Positions 15,101 through 25,815 of a stretch of DNA of 64,000 nt are shown here, piece by piece; within the stretch, counting starts at the first letter, position 1, and every line of letters begins with the position of its first letter. Under the pieces are notes generated by a model. That model saw only the letters and a list, made by a program, of their open reading frames with translations. It was not told where the DNA came from and searched no databases. Source of the DNA: Megalobrama amblycephala (taxonomy: Eukaryota; Chordata; Actinopteri; Cypriniformes; Xenocyprididae); the NCBI RefSeq assembly GCF_018812025.1, contig NC_063061.1, positions 29,514,585 to 29,578,584 on the forward strand. The letters run 5' to 3'. Both the position numbers and the translations under genes were made by a program.

Positions 15101-15606
15101 ATTTGAACCAAACCGACTTTACAGGTCCAATTCATAGTGAGTCGAACCGATTCAATCCGATTCGTGACCGAACAGCGCAGACCGCTTCAATTAAAAGATC
15201 CGAATCAAAAGAACAATACATTCACGAATTGGACAAACAGGCATTCCTGTCAGATAAAACAATATCACAGATTTAATTTATAATGCGAGATTATTTATTT
15301 TGTCTCATTAAAGGCTGGGACATATTCTGTTTACTGACTGAATCAATGTCAATAGTATTAATCTATTCTAGACAATTCCATATGTCGGTTTAAATAACCG
15401 ATGCTTTGGATGACATCTGGTAACGCACCGGCGTTTGTTGGATAGGTTAAGTTAGATAGTACAGAATTACTGTCTTTACACACAGTGTCATTTACCACGA
15501 CATGTAAAGGTTGTTATTCTCCATGTAGTGAGAGAGTGGCACTTACCAGCAGCTTCATCTCTGGATTCACTGGTGGCACTTGAAATCGGTCAATTTCTTC
15601 CATCAT
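171..15606 (-). CDS. fam219a: FAM219A, complete six-exon gene
   Basis: Small conserved vertebrate protein of unknown biochemical function. Coding exons, in transcript order on the minus strand, are 15606-15547, 7370-7271, 6172-6070, 4735-4655, 560-506 and 329-171. All have AG/GT borders and the phases join to give 185 codons plus TAA, the length I recall for human FAM219A. Recognisable pieces are the start MMEEIDRFQVP, then ESVAINYKPSPLQVK, KQRELARKGS, QPKKNNVMARTR, LVVPNKGYSSLDQSPDEKP, an acidic DTDSDDDFDMS stretch followed by RYSSSGYSSAE, and the C-terminus GYRLDEIPDDEDLDLIPP with a CMCC cysteine cluster near the end. Two adjacent ATGs (15606-15604 and 15603-15601) could both start it; the upstream one matches the family. 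Serine-rich and acidic segments suggest a phosphorylated, mostly disordered protein (inference). No membrane segment or enzyme motif is seen. Which teleost paralogue it is cannot be told. Confidence 0.95.
767..1730. mobile_element. TTAA-flanked non-autonomous element, copy A (FAM219A intron 4)
   Basis: About 960 bp flanked by TTAA on both sides (763-766 and 1731-1734). The termini are an inverted pair, GGTGCC on the left and GGCACC on the right. A second copy in the opposite orientation is at about 26751-27706. Both copies hold a small hairpin around TGTTACATAACA near 1543-1560. There is no transposase reading frame. The TTAA flanks are compatible with a piggyBac-type target, but the family is not assigned. 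Confidence 0.75.
2818..2945 (+). repeat. Interspersed repeat, pair with 23205-23325
   Basis: The stretch beginning GGGGTGTGGTGAAATCT and continuing GTGATGAGATTTCTC, GTGAAAAGCTG, ATATCGCCATG and GGTGAAATTAG reappears, diverged, in reverse complement within an ODF2 intron. This marks a dispersed repeat of unassigned family. It lies in FAM219A intron 4. Confidence 0.6.
3795..4255. repeat. Interspersed fish repeat with CAAAAGTTTGGGGTCAG end
   Basis: One of at least five copies in the window of a roughly 400-500 bp family. Its ends read AAAGTTTGGGGTCAGTA and its interior carries GGATCATGTG and a run of weak A/T homopolymers. Other copies are near 18690-19165, 24150-24575, 25325-25980 and 52248-52775. 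A G homopolymer at about 3976-3988 lies inside. It sits in FAM219A intron 4. Confidence 0.6.
5680..6035. repeat. Probable interspersed repeat (FAM219A intron 3)
   Basis: A segment with CCAAACTGTGGTGTGCACCA at one end and GAACCGAATTACAAGTGTGA at the other, resembling dispersed fish repeats. No matching second copy was found in this window, so the call rests on style only. Confidence 0.3.
6320..6720. repeat. Probable interspersed repeat (FAM219A intron 2)
   Basis: The text TGTGTCTGAAATCGAATA followed by TATATAGTATGC is typical of a common dispersed cyprinid repeat (from memory of the style, not a search). A 148-codon open frame runs through it on the minus strand but shows no recognisable protein; it is treated as chance. 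Confidence 0.4.
8292..9125. mobile_element. Long fold-back element, TTAA-flanked (FAM219A intron 1)
   Basis: 834 bp bounded by TTAA at 8288-8291 and 9126-9129. The left end (AGGGTTAGTTCACTCAAAAA) and the right end (TGGTGAACTAACCC) are inverted copies. The arms stay complementary for about 300 bp, through the shared text AATCAGTGGTTCGGAGC / GCTCCGAACCACTGATT near the centre. RNA or single strands would fold into a long hairpin. It has no coding capacity. The same terminal family recurs at 37804-38142 and, as half-elements, at 38893 and 12776. Confidence 0.8.
9130..10190. mobile_element. TTAA-flanked element carrying a minisatellite
   Basis: 1,061 bp with inverted termini AGGTGCTAAAGAGGAT and ATCCTCTTTAGCACCT, between TTAA at 9126-9129 (shared with the preceding fold-back element) and TTAA at 10191-10194. 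The interior is dominated by the 58-bp tandem array described separately. A truncated relative in reverse orientation is at about 22425-22697. There is no transposase. Confidence 0.8.
9314..9893. repeat. 58-bp minisatellite, ten units
   Basis: Units start at 9314 and then every 58 bp (9372, 9430, 9488, 9546, 9604, 9662, 9720, 9778, 9836). They are nearly identical: unit 1 has TCTGGC and unit 5 TATGGC where the rest have TCTAGC, units 2 and 3 have GTGATG instead of GTGACG, and unit 10 diverges after CTTGTG. Each unit is CpG-rich, contains ATTGGCCC (an inverted CCAAT box) and, except units 2 and 3, GTGACGTTCC (a TGACGT half-site). Any regulatory activity is inference. Confidence 0.9.
10945..11396. 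mobile_element. MITE-like inverted-repeat element
   Basis: 452 bp with termini GTGTTGTCAAAAGTACTGAC and GTCGGTACTTTTGGCAACAC in inverted orientation and more distant complementarity inside (GATTGGCCATTGTG / CACAACGGCCAATC). There is no open frame of note. It is non-autonomous and of unassigned family, within FAM219A intron 1. Confidence 0.7.
12774..13030. repeat. Half-copy of TTAA/AAAGGG-type repeat
   Basis: Begins TTTAAAGGGATAGTCCACCC and continues TGAAAATTCTGTCATTATTT ACTCACCCTCATG, the left end of the fold-back family at 8292 and 37804. The right end is not evident, so it is probably truncated. It lies in FAM219A intron 1. Confidence 0.6.
13905..14900. mobile_element. Degenerate hAT-like element hosting a younger MITE
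   Basis: Blocks of TTACTT/AAGTAA-rich text at both ends (about 13910-13980 and 14755-14890, the latter reading GTAATCTGATTACATAACTC and ending near ACCCCAACCCTG) resemble the ends of the CAGTGTTGGGG-type element at 26573-28064. The interior is interrupted by the MITE at 14337-14612. Boundaries are approximate. Confidence 0.4.
14337..14612. mobile_element. Palindromic MITE
   Basis: 276 bp. The left end GTAACACTTTACAATAAGG TTCATTAG is the exact inverted complement of the right end CTAATGAACCTTATTGTAAAGTGTTAC. Internal text (GTTCATGTTAGTT, AACTAATGTTAA) adds further self-complementarity. It has no coding capacity and is typical of small fish MITEs. Confidence 0.85.
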
Positions 15607-17120
15607 TTTGATAAAACGTCAGTCTTGTAAAGTGAAGCACAAATGCTCAAGGCGATATCCTAATTGAAACCCGCATTTATTCACTCTCTGGTTCGGTTCA
15701 AAGATGCCGAGCTCTCCAGCATCATCTCTAGTTGTTTTCCGCTATCTGGCTGTTACCAGTCAGGGGTGACTCAACAGCAACATCTGACTTCCGGGTCCGG
15801 AACCCCTCACAAACTGACGAGGAGCTGAATAATTAATGAGCTCGATCGATTTGATCACAGCATTGACAAACATCACGGCTACTGTAAGATAAGGTTGATT
15901 TGCAGATCAAAATCAACACAGCAAAGCTTTGGATTAATGGCAAATGAAATATAACAATCGTGCAAATATTGGTAGCCATACTGAGACAAGTGCTACAATA
16001 TTACTTTTATAGTTTATTATTATTTATAAATTCAATATTTTGTTTTATTGTGGTTAAATACTATGGTTTTATTTTATATTTGCGCATCAGGTAAGAATGG
16101 CAGATGTCGATGTTGCTATTTTTATATACTATCGTTTATTTTTTTTAGTTGCGCATAATATAAGAATGGCAAATTCTTTTGGTTGTTTTGTTTTTTGTTT
16201 TGTTTTGTTTTGTTTTTTTTGCATTTTTTCAGCTTTTATGAAACTTTGAAAGACAGGTGCAAAATAAAAAAATAAAATAAAACAATGCGTGACTTTTATT
16301 TTGAAACAATCTACCGTAAAGTTCTCTTCAGCGGTCTGCAGAAATCCTTGATTACGTTCATTCCAATAACGCGAAATGAGCGCTATATTGCAGAAAACAT
16401 TATATAGTCAAAAGAAAAAACAACAACAACAACACTGAACGATACCTAGATCTTTTAGGAACAGTTTGTTTTACTGATATGTTTTACTGTGGATTTTAAT
16501 TTTCACTTTGGTTTTGTTATTTTATTTAAACATATAACGTTATTCCTTTAAACAATATCAATCAGCTTTCATTTTACATATAAAAATAAAATAAATAATA
16601 CATATTATAAACCATTCCTCTTCCTATTTTCAACGCTTTTATTTTGAAAGCCAACTCTCACAGACATTGGGCCACTTCCAGGCTAATTCTCGTTTTCTCA
16701 TGTTGCTGCTGTTGTGAGCTCTCCAGCGTCGGTTTATTAACGGACACTGAAACAAAATAATAGATAGCACTTCCAATACATGTTTGTAGTTTACTGTCTG
16801 GTCGCCAAAGATTATCATGGGAATGGTATCCTTGTTATCCTTGACAACAACTGTAGCTTGGGCCTTTGTTGGGCTTGGTTTCTAGGGACACCGTTGCTAT
16901 AGAAAGCGTACTACATAAAGTTGAGCAAGGTCAGGCGATTTCCTCCAATCACGATCACGCACTGGCTACGAAACCTTTTGAATCAGCCAATCAAATGAGA
17001 GACTGATTACCCACCGGAAAATGGTTTGGAGACTCTGGGATGACAAGAAAACTGAAGTAGTTCGCAACTATTTTTATGTACATTTTACCCATATCGACGT
17101 TTGAATGTTTGTAGTTTCGC
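15607..17120. promoter_or_regulatory. Divergent intergenic region between FAM219A and ODF2
   Basis: The two genes point away from each other with 1.5 kb between start codons. On the FAM219A side, ACTTCCGGGTCCGG at 15787-15800 contains an ETS-type CTTCCGG core. On the ODF2 side there are CCAAT-type motifs (about 16945 and 16986) and an X-box-like site (separate entry). The middle (about 15990-16640) is A/T-rich with homopolymer runs and no recognised gene. Start sites are not visible. Confidence 0.5.
16834..16848 (+). promoter_or_regulatory. Candidate RFX X-box upstream of ODF2
   Basis: GTTATC-CTT-GACAAC fits the loose X-box pattern RYYNYY-N(1-3)-RRNRAC bound by RFX factors, which drive ciliary and centriolar genes. 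It lies about 270 bp before the ODF2 start codon. One base departs from the stricter vertebrate GTNRCC/RGYAAC form on each half, so this is a candidate only. Confidence 0.4.
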
Positions 17121-19187
17121 ATGGTAAGATGGTTTGCAAATAAATACGTTTTTACTTCATGCTTTAACGACTTTGTATTGTAGACATCTTCAAACTATAG
17201 TTCTCCCGATGTATGGACAATTATCCTGCTGTATTTGCAACTTTATTCATGATTTCAATTTAATTTCTGTTCTCTGTCATTGTTTCTATAGCTATAGCTT
17301 TATAGCTAGCTTCTGCTTCCTCATCAGGTACATTGCCTGTCAGTTTTCAGCTCAGTGTTATATTTGGCGTTCATTCACTTCTGAATCCATTGATGGTGCT
17401 GTATGGTTATGTACATACAGATACTATATTGAATTTGCTGTCATCTTTACATTAAGCCAGATGTCAGTCATTGTTGTAAGAGGGTCTGTTGTGGTAGTCT
17501 GATAGTCTTGAGTACTGGACTCTGAAACATGACCTGAAGATGTGTGACCAGTAAAATGATACTTCAACCATATGTTCCTGATCTATAAACAAAGACCCAA
17601 TGAATTAAAGATACATTTTTTTTTTTTTAAAGTTTTTTTTATTTTATTTTACAATATATAGTCTATATATATTTGTACATTTTGTTTATTTAACATGCAT
17701 TTTTAAAAGTACAAATATTACATGCAGCCTCTTGATTAATATATGATTAAATCTGGCATGTATGTTAATTACAACAATGCTTTTCATACATATAGATAGT
17801 TGACTTGATGTTCAGGATTGTATGTTGCCTTATTATTGTTATTTATCTTTTTTTATGCAGAAAAAATCAAGAACACGCTCCTCCTCCCCACCTCTGCATG
17901 TGCATGTGAACGAGACCACACCTGTGCACGTGCATGTGAAGAAGAGCACAAAATGCAGCCCTACCAAGACAGCCCAGGTATAGCATCATCATTGATACTC
18001 ATCCTCAAAATACACTTCAGTTTATAGTAATTATTATTATAACACAAGTCCAAAGAGGTGTGCAACTGAGAAAACATCCAAAGTTCCATAAGACCCATCA
18101 TGCACCTTCTATGTCTTTTATGTTCCAGGTTAAGACAAAAAGTGGCTTGCATCCTACTGCTAAGGTAAAGACGAGGGTCCCATGGATCCCACCTGGCAAG
18201 GTCTCAACTCGAGAGGCCTCATATAAGTGGGAGGTCAGTCAAATATTACATATACATGCCCATTTGTGCTTGTGCGCAATTCATTTAAAATATTTCACAC
18301 TGCTGTGAGTGTAGTTTTTTATGTATTTTGCAGAAGAAAACCATTTTGCTATTTTAGATGTTATAATGTTTATGTATTTTAGGGACCAAGTCATCGTCTA
18401 GAGATAACACCTCCACAGGAACCTGAATGCTCCCAGTCTCCTCTCCGAATTGAAGATCTTTCCACGGATGAGGAAGAAGCACTGCATGGACGCATCAATC
18501 AGTACGAGAGGAAGATCGACAGCCTGATGACAGAGGTCAGCTCTCTGAAAAATGAGGTGAGAATAGAGAGATTGGAAAAATGGAGAATTTGTTTGTCATT
18601 CTTTTCTTTTTGACAGAAAACATTTACATTATATACTGGGAAATATTCATTCAGAAATTAGAAACACACTATTACCTGAATTACCGTACAGTTTGGGGTT
18701 GGTAAGATTTTTAATGTTTTTGAAAGAAGTCTCTAATGGCAGCCAAGGCTGCATTTTTTTGTGAAATATTATTGCAATTTAAAATAAATGGTTTGTTTTT
18801 ATATACTTACAAAAGTAATCTATTCCTGTAATGGTAAAGCTGAATTTTTAGCATCATAATTACACCAGTCTTCATTGTCACATGATCCTCCCCCCATTTG
18901 GTGCTCAATATACATTTTCTTTTCTTTTATTTGTACATTTTCTAAAGTTATGCAGCTTAGAATTTTTGTGATTTTTTTTTTTTTTTTCTTTCTAGATTCT
19001 TTGTTGAAAAGAAAGTTCAAAAGAAGATGATTTATTTGGAATAGAAATCCTTTGTAACATTGTGTCTTTCACTTTTTTAATGTGAAAGACACAATTTAAT
19101 GTGGCCTTGCAGAATAAAAGTATTAATTTCTTTCCAAAAAATCTTGACCTCTGACCCCAAACTATTGATTGGTTTTGTGTGTGTGTG

Positions 19188-19239
<52 letters not shown>

Positions 19240-22200
19240 AATTAGAGCTGCACGATTAATCGTTATAAGATTGCATTCTTGATTCAAACACCCATGCAAT
19301 CTCATTGATTCGCCAGTAGTGTCTATTAAACCTTTGACAAAATCACACTGGAACATTCAGATCTGCGTTGGCGCTGCCGCTGAGCTAGAGAGCAGTTGTC
19401 ATGTACAGTATAAGTATGAAACAGTCTTTTCAACCACGCAGTATTGTTATTTCTGTCTTACAAATATTCATATTATCACAGAAGTACTGGGAAAAAAGTT
19501 TAAAATTCAGATATAAACACTGATGTCTATGGAAGCATACGAGTAAATCACTTTATGAAAGTAACTTGGTGCTTTAAAAACAATTGTATTGATTATATTG
19601 TTACGCCACCAGGTGGCGACAAGTGTCTTTTAAAAACGCATTTGTCATTGAATCATTCAAAGACCCACGCAAACAAAACAAAAAAGCAGATGGTGATGTT
19701 TGTGTTTGCAGGTAGAGCTTCGCAAGAAGGAGCAGCTGCTAGAGCGTCAGTCGGAGAGGTTGAGTGCATCGCAGCGTGTCATTGCTGAGCAAGAGGAGGA
19801 GCTTGCAGAGGTCGCCCGGGAGCTGGAGGCCACAGAGCAGGAGAACTCCCGCCTACGGGTGTCCATGGAGAAGATGCTGGTGGAGAATGACTTTGGGAGG
19901 TATGATGAAAACATTGCTGTTTAAACATTTTGTTGTTACTTATAACAGCTTTCAAATATAATTTGAACCATTTCTTCTGGTCTAGACTAGAAAGAGACAG
20001 TATGCAGCTAGACAAAGATGTTCTACTCAGAAAGCTGCTGGAAGCAGAGATGGACAGCAGTGCAGCCGCCAAGCAGGTGTCGGCCCTCCGTGAAACAGTC
20101 AGCCATATGTCCAGGAGTGTGAGTGTGAGCAAAATGCACCTTTCAGAACAGTTTCTCTACAGAAACCATTTTGAAACATATTGTACAGTATCATGTACAA
20201 TATCAGATATGCTTTAAAAATATTTAGTTTATATATTTGTACAGGAGAAAAGGATGTCAGGATCAGACTCAACACTCTTGACCCGACAGAAAGAGCTCTT
20301 GCTGCAGAAACTGGAGACTTTTGAGAGCACTAACAGAGCCCTCAGGCATCTTCTGAGAGAACAACATAGTCGAGAGGTACGGCTTTGCCTCAAACAAGTA
20401 AATTTAAAGTATGTTATTACAAACCCGATTCCAAAAAAGTTGGGACACTGTACAAATTGTGAATAAAAACAGAATGCAATGATGTGGAAGTTTCAAATTT
20501 CAATATTTTATTCAGAATACAACATAGATGACATATCAAATGTTTAAACTGAGAAAATGTATCATTTTAAGGGAAAAAATAAGTTGATTTTAAATTTCAT
20601 GGCATTAACACATCTCAAAAAAGTTGGGACAAGGCCATGTTTACCACTGTGTGGCATCCCCTCTTCTTTTTATAACAGTCTGCAAACGTCTGGGGACTGA
20701 GGAGACAAGTTGCTCAAGTTTAGGAATAGGAATGTTGTCCCATTCTTGTCTAATACAGGCTTCTAGTTGCTCAACTGTCTTAGGTCTTCTTTGTCGCATC
20801 TTCCTCTTTATGATGCGCCAAATGTTTTCTATGGGTGAAAGATCTGGACTGCAGGCTGGCCATTTCAGTACCCGGATCCTTCTTCTATGCAGCCATGATG
20901 TTGTAATTGATGCAGTATGTGGTCTGGCATTGTCATGTTGGAAAATGCAAGGTCTTCCCTGAAAGAGACGACGTCTGGATGGGAGCATATGTTGTTCTAG
21001 AACTTGGATATACCTTTCAGCATTGATGGTGCCTTTCCAGATGTGTAAGCTGCCATTCCACACGCACTCATGCAACCCCATACCATCAGAGATACAGGCT
21101 TCTGAACTGAGCACTGATAACAACTTGGGTTGTCCTTGTCCTCTTTAGTCCGGATGACATGGCGTCCCAGTTTTCCAAAAAGAACTTCAAATTTTGATTT
21201 GTCTGACCACAGAACAGTTTTTCATTTTGCACAGACCATTTTAAATGAGCCTTGGCCCAGAGAAAACACCTGCTCTTCTGGATCATGTTTAGATATGGCT
21301 TCTTTTTTGACCTACAGAGTTTTAGCTGGCAACGGCAAATGGCACGGTGGATTGTGTTCACCGTTTTCTGGAAGTATTCCTGAGCCCATGTTGTGATTTC
21401 CATTACAGCAGCATTCCTGTATGTGATGCTGTGCCTTCTAAGGGCCCGAAGATCACGGGCATCCAGTATGGTTTTCTATGGTTTATGGTTTTTTTTATAC
21501 CCAATCATGTTGCCAATTGACCTAATACGTTGCAAATTGGTCCTCCAGCTGTTCCTTATATTTGCATTTAACTTTTCCGGCCTCTTATTGCTACCTGTCC
21601 CAACTTTTTTGGAATGTGTAGCTCTCATGAAATCCAGAATGAGCCAATATTTGGCATGACATTTCAAAATGTCTCACGTTCAACATTTGATATGTTATCT
21701 ATATTCTATTGTGAATAAAATATAAATTTATGAGATTTGTAAATTATTGCATTCCTTTTTTATTCACAATTTGTACAGTGTCCCAACTTTTTTGGAATCG
21801 GGTTTGTATTTGACAATTACATTTCACTGTACAAAAAACAGTAAAGTTTATTAACCTTTTCTTTACTACTTGTTTTGTAACAGATGGAGTCACTAAGACT
21901 TTTGGAGCAGAAAGACACGCTTCTGAAAAGACTTTCTGATGTGGAAGAAGACAATTCGGTTGGTGTTGTTGTGTTTGCTTAAAGTATGCTGTGTAGGAGT
22001 GTGATGAGCAGTGTTGTCAAGTCTGCGGTTTTCCAGCGGAATTGGGCTACTTTTACACTGTTGCCGCGGGTGGTTTTTCATGTCCGTGGGTTGAATTGAC
22101 CCCAAATAACGTGATATTTATCCCTTGAATGCGAATTTTACCAGGGGAGCCCCTCCAAAAATGCAAATTTTACCCCCCGGAATGCGATTTTTACCGTGGG

Positions 22201-25200
22201 ACCCCCCTGAAATGCGATTGGGCTAGTTTTGAGGAGCAATTGGGCAGGTTTTGTTGTGAAAACCTGGCAACCCTGGTGACGAGACAGTTAGCTCACGAGA
22301 CGAGACACGAGATTGAGTTCATGAGAACATTTGCATTTGAAATCGTTTAACCAATCATCTTGTAATTAATGTCATTTCAATTAGACTTTTTGAGTATGAA
22401 TTATCATATGCATTTTAAGGAACGTCCTCACAAGGAACGTCACGGCAGTGATTGACAAGCCAGAGAGCCAATCCGCGCACGTCTTTCACAAGGAACGTCA
22501 CGGCATTGATGACAAGCCAGAGGGCCAATCGCGTAAACGATTGGCTGATGTTTTTAAGGCCCTACCTCGTGCACAGATGATGTATATTAATATTATTACT
22601 TTCAGTGCACCTAATAAATAGTCTTTTATCAGTTAGTAAAGACAGTTTCAAGTAATATTGCAAAAATGTATAAAACAAAACATCCTCTTTAGCACCTTTA
22701 ACTTAACTCCTTTTCACAAATTGATCATAGAAATGAATAAAAATGTATGTTTTCTCTTAATCGTATTAAGTGCAAACAATATGTGCAACCATAACAAAGA
22801 ACTCTCTCAATATTCAAACTGATACAGAGCTGAGAGATGGTTACAACTACACATCCACACATTCATATTGGGAGATATTTGCATGCATCAGGGAGCTGCT
22901 TTCAAAATGCAGGGTATTGAAATCTCGTTTGAGTGTGCATTCGCATTTTACTTTTGATTTCGCGAACGCACATACTTGAATTGGGAGTGGCGGTGCTGAG
23001 CGCACATTCTACAAGATAAGACATTTTTCAGACTCTTAGGCTCTGTTGTGCAATGAATCTTCCACCATGGTCTTGTCAGTCATCTCATCACTTGCTCTCG
23101 TCACCTGATCAGTGAACTCTGATTCCTGCTGCACTACGTATGACTCTGCAACTCATGTTGGATGAGCTGGATGAGATTGAAGCGACCGTTATCCAACTGA
23201 ATTATCCTAATTTCACCATCACACTCTGCCATGGCAATATCTCGAGACAGCTTTTCACATCAATGAGAAATCTCATCACGTTTTATTCTCGTGGCACAAG
23301 GTCTCATCACACCCCTATTTCTGCGCTGTTTTTGATTTGTTAGTTTTAACGCTGAACTCCTTTCTGTCTTCCAGCGTATTCTTGCGAAGCTTCAAGACAA
23401 AGAGAGAGAGGTTAACCAGCTCACTTCCTTGTTAGAGAGCGAAAAGGTAAACTAGATTGCATGCATACAATGACAATAAGGAAATTCAGTTCAATTTGCG
23501 AGCGCTTATCATTTCCCATTGTAACAGGAGAGTGCAAAGACCACCAGTGAACTGTCCAAAGTTTTGGAGTCCACCCGAGCACATCTTCAGGGTCAGCTCC
23601 GCAATAAAGAGTCAGAGAATAGCCGCCTTAATGTTCAGATCAGGGTAATGCATACAGCATCATTAGTATTTAAGCAACATGTACCACTGTCTTATTTTAT
23701 AGTGTTTATTCTACAAGACATGTCTAGATGATTTCAGATATTGTCTATATAATTCAAATATTGTCTTCATATATATAATGCAGAATAAATAATATATAAA
23801 ATGTATAAAATCCAATTGGTTCAGAATCTAGAGCGATCCATCAGCCAGCAGCAGGGGGAGGTAGATCACCTGCAGAATCAGTTGCGAGACCTCAGGCAGC
23901 AAGCGGAGGCTGACAAGGAGGCCCTAAAGAAAGCCACGAGGGCACAGAAACAGCGGGCCCAGCGCAGTGAAGACACTGTGGGACAGCTCAGCGCCCAGCT
24001 CATGGAGATAGTGAGTGGAGTGAGCTTAATTCATACTGCTTCCAGGTTTTTAAAATTACAATTTGCAGTGGTATCCTGCAGAAAACTATCGCATCTGACA
24101 TCACTTCTGGTTAAGTTGTTACTCTGGAAATGGAAGAATTTTTAAAGAAATTAATACTTTTATTTAACAAGTATGCATTAAATTAATCAAGAGGGAAATT
24201 ATATAATATTACAAAAGATTTTATTTGAAATAAATTTGAACTTTCTATTAAAAATCATCTTGAAAATAGATATGTATCAAGGTTTCCACAAAAATATTAA
24301 GCAGCACAACTGTTTTCAACATTGATCATACAAAATGTTTCTTGAGCAAATCAGCGAATAAGAATGATTTATGAAGGATCATGTGACACTGAAGACTGGA
24401 GTAATGATGCTGAAAATACAGCTTTGCTATCTCAGAAATAAAAATAATTCTATTGTAATATTTCCCAATATTACAATTTTTACTGTATTTTCGATCAAAT
24501 AATGCATCCTTGGTGAGCAAAAGAGACTTCTTTCAAAAACAAAAAAATCTTACTGACCCCAAACTTTTGAAAGTTATTGTAGATTTTGTCTTATTTTTCT
24601 ATGCCAGTAATATAAAAATATGAAATAATTATCTTTTTCTCAGGAAGCACAGTTGGCAGATGCTGTGTCAGCTGCAGAGAACTGGAGCAGTCGCCACTCA
24701 AAAGAGATGAAGGACAAAGGACAGCTAGAGATGGAGATCACATTGTTGAACAGGTCAGCAGGGATTTGTGTCCCTTGTATGATTATGCAAATCCTAATTA
24801 TGAATAATTGTAAATTATGTAAAAAGCCACACAAACTATTCTTGTGTTCTTTTAGCCGTATTACAGACCTGACAGAACAGTTGCATGGGCAGGAAGAGAA
24901 AGCCCGAACTGAGAGAGAAGGACTCTTAGATCGCCTTCATGAGCTCAATGCCGAGAGCACTACTATACGCCTGGAGAACCAGAGCCTTAAGGTTTGTCCA
25001 TTTGCAGCCGTATGTACAAATCTCTGATTTGTTCTTTTTTTTTTTCAGTTGATTGCCAGTCTCATTTTACCCATAATTCCTCAGTTGTCCTCATGCCTTT
25101 ATAATGAATATGACAAATGAATACAAATGAAAGCTGAATTGTTGTTCTTGTGCAGGCCACTTTGTCTGCCTTGGAAGAGAAGTTGACATTGTCCCAGTCT

Positions 25201-25733
25201 GAGGTCCAGCAGGTCAAAGTTTCCGTGAAACAGTATGAGAGCTTGGTGGACAGCTATAAAGTCCAGGTGTGATCCTCAAACTCTTAACAAACTCATTGCT
25301 TAAGATGATGCATTTCAGGTACTACATTATAGTTTAGAATAATTAAGATTTTGAAAGAAATCTCTTATGCTAACCAAGTCTTCATTTATTTGATCAAAAA
25401 TACAGTAAAAACAGTAATATTGTATAATGTATATAACTATTATAATTTAAAGGAACTGTTTTCTATTTCAGTATATTTTAAAATGTAATTTATTCTTATG
25501 ATGGCAAAGCTGAAATTTCAGCATCATTACTCCAGTGTCACATGATCCTTCAGAAATCATTCTAATATGCTGATTTGCTCAAGAAAACATGTATTATTAT
25601 TATCAACGTTCTTAGTGCTTAATTTTTTTGTAAACCTTGGTACACTTCAAAACTTTTGGGGTAAGATTTAAAAAAGAAATAAATTAATTAAATGCTGTTT
25701 TCTTTCTAACTTTCTAATCATCAAAGAATCAAA

Positions 25734-25815
<82 letters not shown>

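Noticed and set aside
17134..17502. 122-codon open frame just after ODF2 exon 1
   Set aside because: Starts within ODF2 intron 1, hydrophobic chance text, no splice or start context supporting a separate gene.
20624..20962. 112-codon plus-strand frame inside the Tc1 element
   Set aside because: It is the shadow of the minus-strand transposase remains.
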